The translations under genes and the position numbers were made by a program. The notes under the pieces are model-generated. The model did no database searches and was not told the origin of the DNA. It saw nothing but the letters and a program-made list of their open reading frames with translations. Of a stretch of 64,000 nucleotides of DNA, positions 1 through 9,920 are shown one piece after another. Every line of letters starts with the position of its first letter. Positions within the stretch are counted from its first letter, which is position 1. This DNA comes from Paenibacillus sp. MMS18-CY102 (GTDB lineage Bacteria; Bacillota; Bacilli; Paenibacillales; Paenibacillaceae): assembly GCF_009789195.1 (NCBI RefSeq), contig NZ_WSTC01000013.1:89979-153978 (forward strand). The letters run 5' to 3'.

Positions 1-1
1 T

Positions 2-2452
2 ATGACGCGGACGAAGCGGATGCAAGGCTTTGACGCGCTTTGGCTGCCGGGCAGCGACCATGCCGGCATCGCTACTCAGACGAAGGTAGAGCAGAAGCTT
101 CGTGAGCAAGGGCTGTCCCGTTATGACCTTGGCCGTGAGAAGTTTCTGGAGAAAGTATGGGAATGGAAAGAAACGTATAACAATACGATTCGCGAGCAAT
201 GGGCCAAAATGGGCTTCGGGCTCGATTATTCCCGTGAACGGTTCACGCTGGATGAAGGGCTGTCCCGCGCGGTACGCCAAGTATTCGTGAAGCTGTACGA
301 GAAAGGCTTGATCTACCGCGGCAAAAAAATTATTAACTGGGACCCGGCTGCCCGCACTGCCCTGTCCGACATTGAAGTCGAATATAAGGAAGTAAACGGC
401 AACCTGTACCATCTGCAATATCCGCTCTCAGATGGCAGTGGCTATCTGACGGTGGCAACGACGCGTCCAGAGACGATGCTGGGCGATACGGCGGTTGCGG
501 TACATCCCGAGGACGAGCGCTATAAGCACCTGATTGGCCAAACGCTCATTCTTCCGATTATCGGACGGGAAATTCCGATCGTTGGGGACGATTATGTCGA
601 GAAGGAATTCGGATCGGGCGCAGTAAAAATTACGCCAGCACATGACCCGAATGACTTTGAGCTTGGGCTTCGCCATGACCTGCCGCAAATTACGGTTATG
701 GACGAGAGCGGCACGATGAACGACCAGGCGGGGCCTTACGAGGGGCTTGACCGTGCAGAATGCCGCAAGCGGATCGTGAAGGACTTGCAAGAGCAGGGCG
801 TATGCATCCGCATCGAGGAGCATGTCCATCAGGTGGGCCACTCCGAGCGCAGCGGCGCTGTCGTTGAGCCATACTTGTCCACACAATGGTTTGTTGCGAT
901 GAAGCCGCTTGCCGATCGTGCGATTGAAGCACAGCGCGAAGGCAAAGGCGTCAACTTCGTGCCGGACCGCTTCGAGCGGACATATTTGCAATGGATCGAA
1001 AATGTGCGCGATTGGTGTATTTCCCGCCAACTCTGGTGGGGGCATCGCATTCCGGCTTGGCATCATGCCGAGACTGGCGAAATCTATGTTGGAACAGAAG
1101 CGCCGGCAGGTGCGGGTGAAGAAGGCTCCCCTTGGAAGCAAGATGAGGACGTGCTTGATACGTGGTTTAGTTCCGCGCTATGGCCGTTCTCGACGCTTGG
1201 ATGGCCAGATGAAGATGCTGAAGACTTCAAACGGTTCTATCCGACGGATCTGCTCGTAACTGGCTATGACATCATCTACTTCTGGGTTGCGCGGATGATT
1301 TTCACAGCACTTGAGTTTACGGATCAAATTCCGTTCAAAGACGTGCTGATGCATGGCCTTGTCCGTGACGAGAACAACCAGAAGATGTCCAAGTCGCTTG
1401 GCAACGGCATCGACCCACTTGACGTTATCGAGAAATATGGCGCTGATGCGATGCGCTTCATGCTTTCGACGAATAACACGCCAGGCCAGGATCTCCGGTT
1501 CCGTTGGGAGAAGGTCGAGCAAGCCCGCAACTTTGCCAACAAGATTTGGAATGCTTCGCGGTTTGCATTGATGAACTTGGAAGGCGTATCGGCTGCAGAT
1601 ATCGATATTACTGTACCGCTGGGAACGGCTGACCGTTGGATTCTTCATCGCTTGAATGAGACGTCGCGTGATGTAACGCGCATGATCGATAGCTACGATT
1701 TTGGCGAAACGGGCCGCCTGCTCTACAACTTTATTTGGGACGATCTATGCGACTGGTATATCGAGTTTGCGAAGCTCAACCTATATGGCAGCGACGCAGC
1801 GGCGAAGAAAGCGACACAGTCCGTGCTTGCTTACGTGCTGGACCGTACGCAGCGCTTGATCCATCCATTCATGCCGTTTATTAGTGAAGAGATATGGCAA
1901 CACTTGCCGCATGAGGGCGAAACGATTACGCTTGCAGCTTGGCCGGTATACGAAGCTGCTTTAGAAGCGCCAGAAGCGGTTAAAGAAATGGAACTGCTGA
2001 TGGATCTCATCCGTTCCGTTCGTAACATTCGTGCGGAAGTAAACGTGCCAATGAGCAAGAAGATTGAGCTGATCATTAAGCCAGCAGGCCAGTCTGAGCT
2101 GGCGATTGTAGAGCGTAACCGCGAGTTTGTGGAACGTTTCTGCGGCACTTCGAAGCTCGATATCGCGCTTGCTGTCGAAACGCCTGAGAAGGCGATGACG
2201 GCAATTGTGACCGGTGCTGACCTATACTTCCCGCTCGCGGGCCTGATCGACATTGCCCAGGAAATTGTCCGTCTGGAAAAAGAGCTGAAAACGCTGAACG
2301 GCGAAGTTGAGCGGATCGAGAAAAAGCTTGGCAATGAAGGCTTCGTAGCTAAAGCTCCGGCTAAAGTTATTGAAGAAGAAAAAGCGAAAATGGCGGATTA
2401 CGCTGATAAACGCGACAAAGTGCTGGCCCGTATCGCCGAGCTTCGCGGATAA
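2..2452 (+). CDS. valS: Valine--tRNA ligase, 5'-truncated by window edge
   Basis: Cytoplasmic class I aminoacyl-tRNA synthetase that charges tRNA-Val. About 816 residues are visible; the family is usually near 880, and the first in-frame Met ([10 protein letters not shown]) lies inside the Rossmann fold, so the true start and the HIGH motif are upstream of the window. The [11 protein letters not shown] segment, the CP1 editing domain, the KMSKS motif (bases 1382-1396, [11 protein letters not shown]) and the C-terminal charged coiled coil typical of ValRS are all present. The gene ends 25 bases before folC, and both probably share a transcript. Identification is secure; only the 5' end is missing. 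Confidence 0.97.
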   Translation: MTRTKRMQGFDALWLPGSDHAGIATQTKVEQKLREQGLSRYDLGREKFLEKVWEWKETYNNTIREQWAKMGFGLDYSRERFTLDEGLSRAVRQVFVKLYEKGLIYRGKKIINWDPAARTALSDIEVEYKEVNGNLYHLQYPLSDGSGYLTVATTRPETMLGDTAVAVHPEDERYKHLIGQTLILPIIGREIPIVGDDYVEKEFGSGAVKITPAHDPNDFELGLRHDLPQITVMDESGTMNDQAGPYEGLDRAECRKRIVKDLQEQGVCIRIEEHVHQVGHSERSGAVVEPYLSTQWFVAMKPLADRAIEAQREGKGVNFVPDRFERTYLQWIENVRDWCISRQLWWGHRIPAWHHAETGEIYVGTEAPAGAGEEGSPWKQDEDVLDTWFSSALWPFSTLGWPDEDAEDFKRFYPTDLLVTGYDIIYFWVARMIFTALEFTDQIPFKDVLMHGLVRDENNQKMSKSLGNGIDPLDVIEKYGADAMRFMLSTNNTPGQDLRFRWEKVEQARNFANKIWNASRFALMNLEGVSAADIDITVPLGTADRWILHRLNETSRDVTRMIDSYDFGETGRLLYNFIWDDLCDWYIEFAKLNLYGSDAAAKKATQSVLAYVLDRTQRLIHPFMPFISEEIWQHLPHEGETITLAAWPVYEAALEAPEAVKEMELLMDLIRSVRNIRAEVNVPMSKKIELIIKPAGQSELAIVERNREFVERFCGTSKLDIALAVETPEKAMTAIVTGADLYFPLAGLIDIAQEIVRLEKELKTLNGEVERIEKKLGNEGFVAKAPAKVIEEEKAKMADYADKRDKVLARIAELRG

Positions 2453-2477
2453 AGGCCGGAAGGAAGGTAGCGGACAC

Positions 2478-3857
2478 ATGAACAACAACCAAACGGGGGC
2501 GGCAGGCGCCGCTCCGCTTCAATCCTATGCCGAAGCAGCGGATTGGATTAACGGCTTGATTCCATTTGGCATTCGTCCAGGTTTGGAACGGATGCAAGTG
2601 CTGATGGAACGGCTTGGAAATCCAGAACGAAGGCTGAAATTTATTCATGTCGCAGGCACGAATGGCAAAGGCTCGACTTGTGCATATTTGACATCTGTCC
2701 TGCTTGCATGCGGTTATGATGTAGGGACGTTCACGTCCCCTTACATTACGAAATTTACGAATAGGTTCCAATATAATGGCGAGGATATTCCAGAGGAGAC
2801 TCTCACGAATCTAGCGAATATGTTGAAGCCGCATGTCGAGGAAATTACAGCAACGGAACTTGGCTCCCCAACGATGTTTGAGGTGTCGACAGCGATTGCG
2901 ATTCTCTATTTTGCTAAAGTTTCATTCCCTGATTATGTAGTGTGGGAAACTGGGCTAGGCGGCCGAATGGATGTAACGAACATTGTGGCGCCTGTGCTTT
3001 CGCTCATTACGAATGTCGGGCATGACCATATGGATGTGCTCGGCAACACGCTTGAAGAGGTTGCTCGCGAGAAAGCGGGCATTATTAAGCCAGGCGTGCC
3101 GGTCGTGAGCACGGCTACGCAGCCAGAAGTAATCGCTGTTTTGAAGGAGAAAGCGAAACAGTCGAAGAGCACGCTTTATTTGCTCGGCGAACAATTTAAC
3201 TATGATCGGCGTACTGTAGAAGAAAATCGGCAGACGTTCGGTTTCTCAGGCCCGTTCCGTTCCATCGAATCGCTTGAAATTACGTTGAACGGCGGCCATC
3301 AGGTGGACAATGCCGCATTGGCGATTATGGGGCTTGAAGTGCTTCGCCAGTACTCGGCGCTGCTACTTGATGATGATGATCTGCTGAAGGGGCTTCGTAC
3401 AACCGCTTGGCCAGGACGGCTGGAGATGGTGTCGCAACAGCCGCGCATTCTCGTGGACGGCGCACATAATCCCGAGGGAGCCCAAACATTAGCTGCTGCG
3501 CTTCGTACGACTTATACGTATAAACAGGCGCATGTCATGATGGGAATGCTCGAGAATAAGAATCACAGGGACGCATTGCGGCATATACTGCCAATAGCGA
3601 ATACGTTGATCGTGACCGAGCCCGATTTTCGAAAGAAAATGGATGCGGCATCGCTTGCGTCCATCGTACGGGAGGTTGCGTCAGAAGAAGGTTTGGCGGT
3701 GGAAGTGATCGTCGAGCCGGATTGGCGTGCAGCGCTCGACAAGCTAGAGAAATTGACAGCGCATGGCGATCTTGGCGTCGTTACGGGAACATTGTATCTC
3801 ATTTCTGACGTGCGCGCCCGGCTGCTTCATATCACGGATTCTGAAAAAGGTTGGTGA
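2478..3857 (+). CDS. folC: Folylpolyglutamate synthase / dihydrofolate synthase FolC
   Basis: Adds glutamate to dihydropteroate and folates using ATP (Mur ligase superfamily). 459 residues. The ATP-binding loop GTNGKGST is near residues 58-65, TSPY follows near 85, and the Mur-ligase signature [10 protein letters not shown] and the C-terminal [10 protein letters not shown] motif are present. ATG 2478 was chosen because AGGAAGG sits 9-15 bases upstream; a longer frame from 2370 would run back into valS. Order valS-folC is conserved in Bacillales. The next gene, murC, starts 7 bases after the stop and is probably co-transcribed. Confidence 0.95.
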   Translation: MNNNQTGAAGAAPLQSYAEAADWINGLIPFGIRPGLERMQVLMERLGNPERRLKFIHVAGTNGKGSTCAYLTSVLLACGYDVGTFTSPYITKFTNRFQYNGEDIPEETLTNLANMLKPHVEEITATELGSPTMFEVSTAIAILYFAKVSFPDYVVWETGLGGRMDVTNIVAPVLSLITNVGHDHMDVLGNTLEEVAREKAGIIKPGVPVVSTATQPEVIAVLKEKAKQSKSTLYLLGEQFNYDRRTVEENRQTFGFSGPFRSIESLEITLNGGHQVDNAALAIMGLEVLRQYSALLLDDDDLLKGLRTTAWPGRLEMVSQQPRILVDGAHNPEGAQTLAAALRTTYTYKQAHVMMGMLENKNHRDALRHILPIANTLIVTEPDFRKKMDAASLASIVREVASEEGLAVEVIVEPDWRAALDKLEKLTAHGDLGVVTGTLYLISDVRARLLHITDSEKGW

Positions 3858-3864
3858 ACCGTCT

Positions 3865-5247
3865 TTGAATACGGCAGAACATGTGCATTTTATCGGCATC
3901 GGCGGTTATGGGATGAGCGCAATTGCGCGTGTCATGCTGGAAATGGGTTATAAGGTGACGGGGTCCGATGTGGTCCGGGCAGAGCTGACGGAGAAGCTGG
4001 CGCAAAAAGGCGCTGGCATCTTCATCGGCCATGAAGCGGAACATGTTAAGGGCGCCGATCTCGTTGTGTACTCAACCGCGCTCTCGAAAGACAACGTAGA
4101 ACGGAAAGCAGCGGAAGAGCTGAACATTCCGGTGCTGCACCGCGCGCAGATGCTTTCCCGGCTTATGAATGCTGGCAAAGGAGTCGCCGTGGCAGGCGCT
4201 CATGGCAAAACGACGACTTCGTCTATGATTGCGCTCGTTATGGAAACGTGCAAAATCGATCCAACGTACATTATTGGCGGCGAAATCGTCAATGTGGGCA
4301 CGAACGCTAAAGCTGGCAAAGGGGAATACGTTGTTGCAGAGGCGGATGAGAGCGACGGCTCTTTCCTGCAGTATCATCCTACAATCGCGATTGTAACGAA
4401 TATTGAACCAGACCATCTTGAAAATTACGACGGTGATTTCAACAACCTTAAGGCTGCTTATGTACAATTCTTGCATCAAGTAAAGCCTGATGGCAAAGCG
4501 ATCGTATGCTTGGATGATGAGAACTTGCAAGAAATGCTGCCTGCTCTCCGTGATGGCGTGCTTCGTGACGATCAGGTCGTGACGTATGGCATTGATCATG
4601 AGGCGAACTACCGTGCATCCGATCTTCAATTAGGCGACCGCAAAGTGAACTTCAAGTTGCATCGGGATGGCGTGCTGCTGGGCGATGTTGAGCTTTCCGT
4701 TCCAGGCCGGCACAACGTTTATAACGCGATGGCTACGATTATCACTTGTTTGGAGGCTGGCCTTTCATTCGACTCGGTAGCTGAAGCGATTCGTTTATTC
4801 CGCGGAGCAAAACGTCGGTTCCACGTCCTCGGCGAGAAGAATGATATTCTTGTCATCGATGATTACGCGCATCATCCAACGGAAATTCAAGCGACGATCA
4901 GCGCAGCTAAAGCGACTGGAAAACGGATTGTAGCTGTATTCCAGCCGCAGCGTTATACGCGTACTTATTTCTTGCTGGAGCAATTCAGCTGTGCATTTGG
5001 CGAAGCGGATGAAGTGATTATTACGGATATCTATTCGCCAGCTGGCGAGCAGCAGATCGAAGGCGTGCATTCCCGCAAGCTTGTAGAGATGATCGTTCAG
5101 AACAGCAACCCGAATACCGCTTACGTACCGACGAAGGAAGAAGTGTTGGAACAGCTGAAAGCATCGAAGAAGCCGGGCGACCTAATCATTACGATGGGTG
5201 CAGGCGATATTTGGAAAGTGGCTGCGGCATTGGCGGAAAGTTTATAA
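3865..5247 (+). CDS. murC: UDP-N-acetylmuramate--L-alanine ligase MurC
   Basis: Cytoplasmic Mur ligase that adds L-Ala to UDP-MurNAc, the first peptide step of peptidoglycan precursor synthesis. 460 residues from a TTG start at 3865, which gives the family N-terminus ([17 protein letters not shown], dinucleotide-like UDP-binding loop). The ATP loop AHGKTTTSS is near residue 111 and EADESDGSF and [10 protein letters not shown] follow. The annotated frame is open further upstream inside folC, but those residues do not resemble MurC. A GGTTGGTGA stretch overlapping the folC stop is the only upstream purine-rich site, so initiation may depend on translation of folC. A strong terminator follows. 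Confidence 0.94.
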   Translation: MNTAEHVHFIGIGGYGMSAIARVMLEMGYKVTGSDVVRAELTEKLAQKGAGIFIGHEAEHVKGADLVVYSTALSKDNVERKAAEELNIPVLHRAQMLSRLMNAGKGVAVAGAHGKTTTSSMIALVMETCKIDPTYIIGGEIVNVGTNAKAGKGEYVVAEADESDGSFLQYHPTIAIVTNIEPDHLENYDGDFNNLKAAYVQFLHQVKPDGKAIVCLDDENLQEMLPALRDGVLRDDQVVTYGIDHEANYRASDLQLGDRKVNFKLHRDGVLLGDVELSVPGRHNVYNAMATIITCLEAGLSFDSVAEAIRLFRGAKRRFHVLGEKNDILVIDDYAHHPTEIQATISAAKATGKRIVAVFQPQRYTRTYFLLEQFSCAFGEADEVIITDIYSPAGEQQIEGVHSRKLVEMIVQNSNPNTAYVPTKEEVLEQLKASKKPGDLIITMGAGDIWKVAAALAESL

Positions 5248-5260
5248 ATATTGTGAAATA

Positions 5261-5301
5261 AAATAGGCAAGCTCGTGTATTGCGAGTTTGCCTATTTTTT
5301 T
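5261..5301 (+). terminator. Rho-independent terminator after murC
   Basis: AAATAGGCAA...CTCG pairs with CGAG...TTGCCTATTT and is followed by a run of T. It closes the valS-folC-murC unit. Confidence 0.9.
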
Positions 5302-5302
5302 C

Positions 5303-5331
5303 TTTTCATTACGAAATTATTGTCTTATACT
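5303..5331 (+). promoter_or_regulatory. SigmaA-type promoter for the stalk-domain gene
   Basis: TTTTCA (5303-5308), 17-base spacer, TATACT (5326-5331). The predicted transcript start near 5338 lies downstream of the AAGGA at 5333, which argues that translation begins at TTG 5361 rather than ATG 5346. Confidence 0.55.
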
Positions 5332-5360
5332 AAGGAAAAATATACATGAGGATGGTTGTA

Positions 5361-6509
5361 TTGAAACAGAAATTATCGATATTATTATTGATTTGCATGG
5401 CAATTATGTTAGTGCCTGCCACTGCGTTCGGAGCTGCCGCTGTAAGCGTTACGGTAGACGGCACTGCGGTTAAGTTTACCCAAGCACCTGTGCGTAACAC
5501 GAACGTTACGATGGCGGAAGCGAAGCCTTTAGTTGCCAAAATCGGCGCAACATATGCCTTCGACACGAAGTCGAAAACAGCTACGATTAAAAGCGGCGCC
5601 TCGGTGCTGAAGCTGACCGTTGACAGCAAGACGGCTGTCGTAAATGGAGCAAAAAAACCATTAACTGTCGCTCCTTACAGCTTGAAAGGCTACATTATTG
5701 TCCCAGCTGAATTTGTTGTCCAGTCGCTTGGCGGCATTGCCAAATGGGACGGAAGCAGCAAACTGGTTGTAACTTCTCCTGCGGCTGTCACGAAGCTTAG
5801 CAAAGCGAAGGCGCTTGATGTTGTACAGAAGTATCTGCAGGCGCATGAAAAAGAGGACCTTAAAGCGATTCAAGCAGCATGGTTGCCGAAATATTGGGAT
5901 ACAGATTCCGTAGAAGACATGACTGCCGCGTTTGAACAATTTGATATGCAAATTAAAGTAACGAGCAATGTCGTAACAGCGTTCTCTGCTTCGCAAGTTA
6001 CGATTGCAACTGAGTTTAGAGTGCATTATGTGAGCGAGTCGTACCTGCCGGATGAAATGGTTTACGAGACATTCGTGCTAGTAAAAGATAGCGCTGGCGC
6101 TTGGAAGATTAAGAGCGAAGATTTTGAAGATTCGCATGTAGAGCTTCCTTCGGCACCTGCTGCTGCGACGCCGGAATTCACTTCAAGCGTGAATGGTTTC
6201 GTTAAACAATATGTGGCCGCTCTTAATGTTGAAGATACGGACGCGATCAGCGCCATGTTCACTGCACAATCGGAGAGCAAAGAAGACCAGCTTGATTACT
6301 GGGATGAATTGTTCGCAGACTATGACTCTGTCTTCACAGTGGAAGATCCCTTCTTCCTTAGTGTAGACGAGACAAAAGGCAAGGCTGCCGTACTGGTCAA
6401 TTACGAAATTGAAGATGAAGAGGAAGAATACAATTACGAATCTATCCTTTATCTTTCGAAAGATTCAGAAGGCCAATGGAAGATTAGCGAAGTATTAGAT
6501 CTGTTGTAA
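5361..6509 (+). CDS. Secreted copper-amine-oxidase-N-like (stalk) domain protein with NTF2-like repeats
   Basis: Predicted exported protein of 382 residues. The N-terminus is a signal peptide (KQKL, hydrophobic LLLICMAIML, cleavage near AFG-A). Residues about 25-125 form a stalk domain of the copper amine oxidase N-terminal type, with the pattern PVRN...A...KIGATYAFD and PLTVAPYSLKGYIIVPAEFVVQSLGG. Two further stretches, about 135-255 and 265-382, look like tandem NTF2-like folds (ending in AWKIKSEDFED and QWKISEVLDLL), called on pattern only. The TTG start has GAGG 9 bases upstream. It stands alone between two terminators. Its exact role is unknown; stalk domains are common in Paenibacillus surface proteins. 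Confidence 0.75.
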   Translation: MKQKLSILLLICMAIMLVPATAFGAAAVSVTVDGTAVKFTQAPVRNTNVTMAEAKPLVAKIGATYAFDTKSKTATIKSGASVLKLTVDSKTAVVNGAKKPLTVAPYSLKGYIIVPAEFVVQSLGGIAKWDGSSKLVVTSPAAVTKLSKAKALDVVQKYLQAHEKEDLKAIQAAWLPKYWDTDSVEDMTAAFEQFDMQIKVTSNVVTAFSASQVTIATEFRVHYVSESYLPDEMVYETFVLVKDSAGAWKIKSEDFEDSHVELPSAPAAATPEFTSSVNGFVKQYVAALNVEDTDAISAMFTAQSESKEDQLDYWDELFADYDSVFTVEDPFFLSVDETKGKAAVLVNYEIEDEEEEYNYESILYLSKDSEGQWKISEVLDLL

Positions 6510-6532
6510 GCGAATAGATTGGATGAATTCAT

Positions 6533-6582
6533 ACAAGCAGTGAAATTCCGGGAGGAAATTCACTGCTTGTTTTTTTGTGGCG
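6533..6582 (+). terminator. Rho-independent terminator after the stalk-domain gene
   Basis: ACAAGCAGTGAAATTCC pairs with GGAAATTCACTGCTTGT (one mismatch), followed by seven T. Confidence 0.9.
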
Positions 6583-6598
6583 TGATAAGGCCTTCCCG

Positions 6599-6627
6599 TC
6601 ATAAATCTCGCAGCCTGCTCATAGATT
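6599..6627 (+). promoter_or_regulatory. Candidate sigmaE promoter before the spoIIB-like gene
   Basis: TCATAAA (6599-6605), 14-base spacer, CATAGATT (6620-6627), compared with the sporulation sigmaE pattern KMATATT / CATACAnT. One mismatch in the -10 and two in the -35. A sequence match only. Confidence 0.45.
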
Positions 6628-6683
6628 AGTAGTACAGAACGGACAAGATCGAATGTTTATGAATGCTTGCGAAGGAGCGAAGG

Positions 6684-8159
6684 ATGATGAAACGAGAGAC
6701 ACGAATGACATTCCGCTTTGATGCGAATGAAGCACAGCCGGACCGTTTAGCGGCGGATGAGAAACGGATAAAACCGCATATAGAGCCAAGCTCTCAAGAT
6801 CCCTTATTCCATTCGGACATTCAAGCTTTGGAGATGCTCATTAGATCAGAGAACGGTGCAATTAAAGAGCCTTCCGAGCATTGGGAAGCAGGCGGCTTAG
6901 GGCATGGCACTGCGAAAGAATCTGCACAGGAAAGCGCGTGGCATTTTCCTGAACCGATTCATCGGAACAGGCCAAATCTGGACCGTACCGAACGAAAACT
7001 AAATATCGCTCCGAATCGTATACAGGAAGAGGACGCAGCCGCAGAAGATGCAGATGCTCACAATGTGATGCCAATTGCCCCTGCTGGGAGCCAAGCTGGC
7101 CACATGGCAGTTTCCCCTATTCGAGAAGTTATCGCTAAGCCTGACTTGTCAGGCCTTTCGTTAGATGAATCCTTTGTCGAATTATCGGGCGGGCGTTTCG
7201 GCACGAGGCCCCTCGGGGTAGATTATACAAGGACGCATTCGCGAGGCCCTTCTTGGCTTAAAGTGTTTGCTTCTGTGACGGGGGCCATTGCGACGGGGGC
7301 ATTGTTCGGATACTTGGCGCTCTCCCTGTTTGCTGGACAAGGCCCGTGGGCAGACGATCCAGAAGGCCAATCGGCTACTGGTTTGACGGCTTCGGCAGGA
7401 AGTTCGGACAGCACGAACAATGGAGTGCAGCCTGTCATTTCGCTTCCGAACTCACCGGATGCCTCCGCCAATAAGGGCGATAAGCAAGGCGGCACAGCGC
7501 CAGTAGCTTCGGCTGGACAATCGGCTTCGGCCAAGCTTGATTTGCCTGCTTCGGCCTATTCCACACTTCAATACGGCGTATTCAGCTCTTTGGACGGTGC
7601 TGATGCGGCTGTACAGGAGCTTAAGGATAAGGGGCTAGCTGCTTACCGATGGGATACCGGGCAAGATTACCGTGTCTATGTGGGCGTGTCGTCAGAGCGT
7701 GATGGCGCACTTTTGCTAAGCCAATCTCTAGGCGGTTTAGAGGTGTATGTCAAAACGATCGAACTGCCTGCTGTTGGCCGCATGGCATTTGCAGGAGAGG
7801 CATCCCAGCTTCAGCAATATTGGGAGCAGACGAACGCGCTGATCGCAACGCTAGATCGGTTAACGGTGGAGCAGCTGGAGCTTGCAACGCCCCAACCATT
7901 GCGTGCGGCGCAATCAACAGCATGGTCGAAGCAGCATGAGCAGTGGCTTGCAGTATCCTCATCAATCGCTCCCAAACTTGTGGATGAACAGCAGAAGAAA
8001 TCAGCAACCCGTTTGGAGCAGGCGATTAATACAGCTGCGGTGTCCTTGGCGGAATATAACAAAAAGCCAGCAGTGGCACATTTGTGGAACGCACAGTCTG
8101 CGCTAATGGCTGCGATATTCGCCGAAAAAGGCTGGCTCGAATCGAACCCTGGATTGTAA
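6684..8159 (+). CDS. spoIIB: SPOR-domain membrane protein, probable SpoIIB
   Basis: 491 residues: a long, low-complexity cytoplasmic region, one transmembrane segment near residues 192-218 (VFASVTGAIATGALFGYLAL), a Ser/Gly/Ala-rich linker, a SPOR domain near 285-355 (YSTLQYGVFSSLDGADAAVQEL... RVYVGV), and an alpha-helical tail. ATG 6684 is preceded by GAAGGAG with a 6-base gap; ATG 6687 is equally possible. In B. subtilis spoIIB, a SPOR protein that binds septal peptidoglycan and acts in engulfment, lies just upstream of maf-radC-mreB, as here. The orthology is inferred from domain plus position; the protein is much longer than B. subtilis SpoIIB (about 330 residues). Confidence 0.7.
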   Translation: MMKRETRMTFRFDANEAQPDRLAADEKRIKPHIEPSSQDPLFHSDIQALEMLIRSENGAIKEPSEHWEAGGLGHGTAKESAQESAWHFPEPIHRNRPNLDRTERKLNIAPNRIQEEDAAAEDADAHNVMPIAPAGSQAGHMAVSPIREVIAKPDLSGLSLDESFVELSGGRFGTRPLGVDYTRTHSRGPSWLKVFASVTGAIATGALFGYLALSLFAGQGPWADDPEGQSATGLTASAGSSDSTNNGVQPVISLPNSPDASANKGDKQGGTAPVASAGQSASAKLDLPASAYSTLQYGVFSSLDGADAAVQELKDKGLAAYRWDTGQDYRVYVGVSSERDGALLLSQSLGGLEVYVKTIELPAVGRMAFAGEASQLQQYWEQTNALIATLDRLTVEQLELATPQPLRAAQSTAWSKQHEQWLAVSSSIAPKLVDEQQKKSATRLEQAINTAAVSLAEYNKKPAVAHLWNAQSALMAAIFAEKGWLESNPGL

Positions 8160-8182
8160 ACCGTTTGGATACCGCTTATAAT
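8154..8182 (+). promoter_or_regulatory. SigmaA-type promoter for DUF4321-maf-radC
   Basis: TTGTAA (8154-8159, overlapping the previous stop codon), 17-base spacer, TATAAT (8177-8182). Confidence 0.6.
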
Positions 8183-8220
8183 GTCCATAGGTGTCAATTC
8201 ATGGCGAGAGGCGTTGAAGG

Positions 8221-8463
8221 ATGAAGAAGAATGGCTGGACGCTCCTTCTATTTATCGTGCTCGGCTTACTATCGGGAGCACTCGTAGCAAAATGGCTCAA
8301 AAAGGTATCAGGCCTTTCTTTTCTCACGAATACTTCGAAGATTACCTGGTCGCCTGATGCGGATTTATATGTATTCAGCTACGATCTGACGATCAGGCTG
8401 GAGCTTAGCTTGCTTAGCATACTTGGGGTAATTGCGGCAATCTGGCTGTATCGCAAGCTCTAA
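8221..8463 (+). CDS. DUF4321 small membrane protein
   Basis: 80 residues with two hydrophobic segments (about 5-24 and 58-77), separated by a polar stretch containing TWSPDADLYVFSYDLTIR. It matches the DUF4321 family as I recognise it, a small membrane protein often found next to maf in spore formers; the function is unknown. The ATG has TTGAAGG just upstream (spacer very short; GCGAGAGG at 8204-8211 is the better ribosome site). The predicted promoter lies 40 bases upstream. First gene of a likely operon into maf. Confidence 0.7.
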   Translation: MKKNGWTLLLFIVLGLLSGALVAKWLKKVSGLSFLTNTSKITWSPDADLYVFSYDLTIRLELSLLSILGVIAAIWLYRKL

Positions 8464-8514
8464 CCTAAGATGGCAGCGGCGCTGCAAGCAAGTCAAGAGA
8501 GGAAGTGCCTTACT

Positions 8515-9165
8515 GTGGCCCATAACGGAATTCGTTCCGAAACCAATCATATAAGCCAGCTCGTGCTGGCCTCATCGTCTCCGCGCCGGCAGGAACTGGT
8601 CGCATCTCTCGACCTTTCCTTGCCGGTTCGTATTTTGTCTACGGATGCGGATGAGTCTGTGCCCTCTACATGGCCGGCTGCTCAGGTTGTGGAAAATTTG
8701 GCGCTTCGCAAAGCGGAAGCTGCCATTGAAGCGCTTCAGAGGGAGGTGGCTTCAGCTGGTTCTGCAAGCAGCTCATCGCTCGTCATTGGTGCCGATACGA
8801 TCGTAGTATTGGATGGCGAAGTGCTCGGCAAGCCTGTCGATAAACAGGACGCAATTGCTGCTTTAAGCCGGCTTCAGGGCCGTGCACATGAGGTGTATAC
8901 TGGCGTGGCGCTCGTCGATTCGGTAACGGGAAGCCGCTCGGTACAGCATCAGCGGACGCAAGTATGGATGAAGCAGCTGTCAGCCGAGCGGATTACAAGA
9001 TATGTAGAGACCGGCGAGCCGATGGATAAGGCAGGCAGCTATGGCATTCAGGGGCTTGGCGCAACGAATGTGGAACGAATTGAAGGCTGCTATTTTAACG
9101 TCGTTGGATTGCCGTTGTCCTTGTTGTCGGACATGCTGGCTGGGTACGGCATAGACGTATATTGA
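8515..9165 (+). CDS. maf: Maf nucleotide pyrophosphatase (septum-formation family)
   Basis: 216 residues from GTG 8515. Maf enzymes hydrolyse dTTP/UTP and modified nucleotides; B. subtilis Maf affects septation. The signature LASSSPRRQEL lies near residues 21-31, VIGADTIVVLDGEVLGKP near 85-102 contains the catalytic Asp region, and DKAGSYGIQGLG near 175-186 completes the active site. The frame extends to ATG 8470, but that start has no good ribosome site, whereas AGAGAGGA lies 11 bases before GTG 8515. Followed 19 bases later by radC. Confidence 0.9.
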   Translation: MAHNGIRSETNHISQLVLASSSPRRQELVASLDLSLPVRILSTDADESVPSTWPAAQVVENLALRKAEAAIEALQREVASAGSASSSSLVIGADTIVVLDGEVLGKPVDKQDAIAALSRLQGRAHEVYTGVALVDSVTGSRSVQHQRTQVWMKQLSAERITRYVETGEPMDKAGSYGIQGLGATNVERIEGCYFNVVGLPLSLLSDMLAGYGIDVY

Positions 9166-9184
9166 TAAGAAGGCAGGTTGGGAC

Positions 9185-9874
9185 ATGGAGTTAAGGGCGC
9201 AATTGATGCGCGATGTCCCCCATGAAGAACGACCTAGAGAACGCATGATGGCACATGGGGCTGAAGCGCTCAGTCATTCGGAATTGTTGGCGATCTTGCT
9301 GCGTACCGGCACAAGCCGGGAATCGGTCGTGGAGTTGGCGTCACGCTTGCTCCATGAGTGCGGTGGGCTTCGCAATCTGGTTGATTTCAGCTTAGAGCAG
9401 CTAATGGAGCTTCATGGTGTTGGGCCTGCTAAGGCGTTACAATTGAAAGCGGGAATTGAGCTTGGACGGCGGATCGCCGCTTCCCGGTTCGGAGACCGGC
9501 CGGTTATTAAACGTCCCCAAGATGCAGCAGAACTTATCATGGATGAGCTTCGCTATCAGTCCAAAGAGCATTTTATGTGCCTGTTTCTGAATACGAAAAA
9601 TCAAGTGGTTGCGAAGGAATTGCTGTCTGTCGGAACGTTGAATGCTTCCCTGGTCCATCCGCGCGAAGTGTTTCGTGAGGCGATTAAACGCAGCAGCGCT
9701 TCGATTATCTGTGCCCATAACCATCCTAGTGGGGATCCAACGCCCAGCCCGGAGGATATAACGCTAACGAAGCGTTTATCGGAAGTGGGAGACCTAATTG
9801 GAATTGAAGTTTTGGACCATCTTATCATTGGAGATGGAAAGTTTGTTAGTTTGAAGGAGCATGGCTTGTTGTAA
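9185..9874 (+). CDS. radC: RadC-like JAB/MPN-domain protein
   Basis: 229 residues. An N-terminal helix-hairpin-helix region (LMELHGVGPAKALQLKAGIEL) is followed by a RadC/JAB metalloprotease-like domain with the metal-binding motif HNHPSGDPTPSPED near residues 178-191 and the upstream EHFMCLFL strand. The name is historical; a DNA repair role has not held up and the family's biochemical role is unsettled. An alternative ATG at 9206 would remove 7 residues. Position between maf and mreB is conserved in Bacillales. A promoter for mreB appears to lie inside its last codons. Confidence 0.9.
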   Translation: MELRAQLMRDVPHEERPRERMMAHGAEALSHSELLAILLRTGTSRESVVELASRLLHECGGLRNLVDFSLEQLMELHGVGPAKALQLKAGIELGRRIAASRFGDRPVIKRPQDAAELIMDELRYQSKEHFMCLFLNTKNQVVAKELLSVGTLNASLVHPREVFREAIKRSSASIICAHNHPSGDPTPSPEDITLTKRLSEVGDLIGIEVLDHLIIGDGKFVSLKEHGLL

Positions 9875-9880
9875 TATAAT
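9851..9880 (+). promoter_or_regulatory. SigmaA-type promoter for mreB, partly inside radC
   Basis: TTGAAG (9851-9856), 18-base spacer, TATAAT (9875-9880) directly after the radC stop. Confidence 0.55.
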
Positions 9881-9920
9881 ATGTAGGATTGTGTTATGAA
9901 GAGAAGGGAGCTTTACAAAC

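Noticed and set aside
428..1141. 237-codon minus-strand ORF opposite valS
   Set aside because: Shadow of the valS reading frame; no start signal and no family features.
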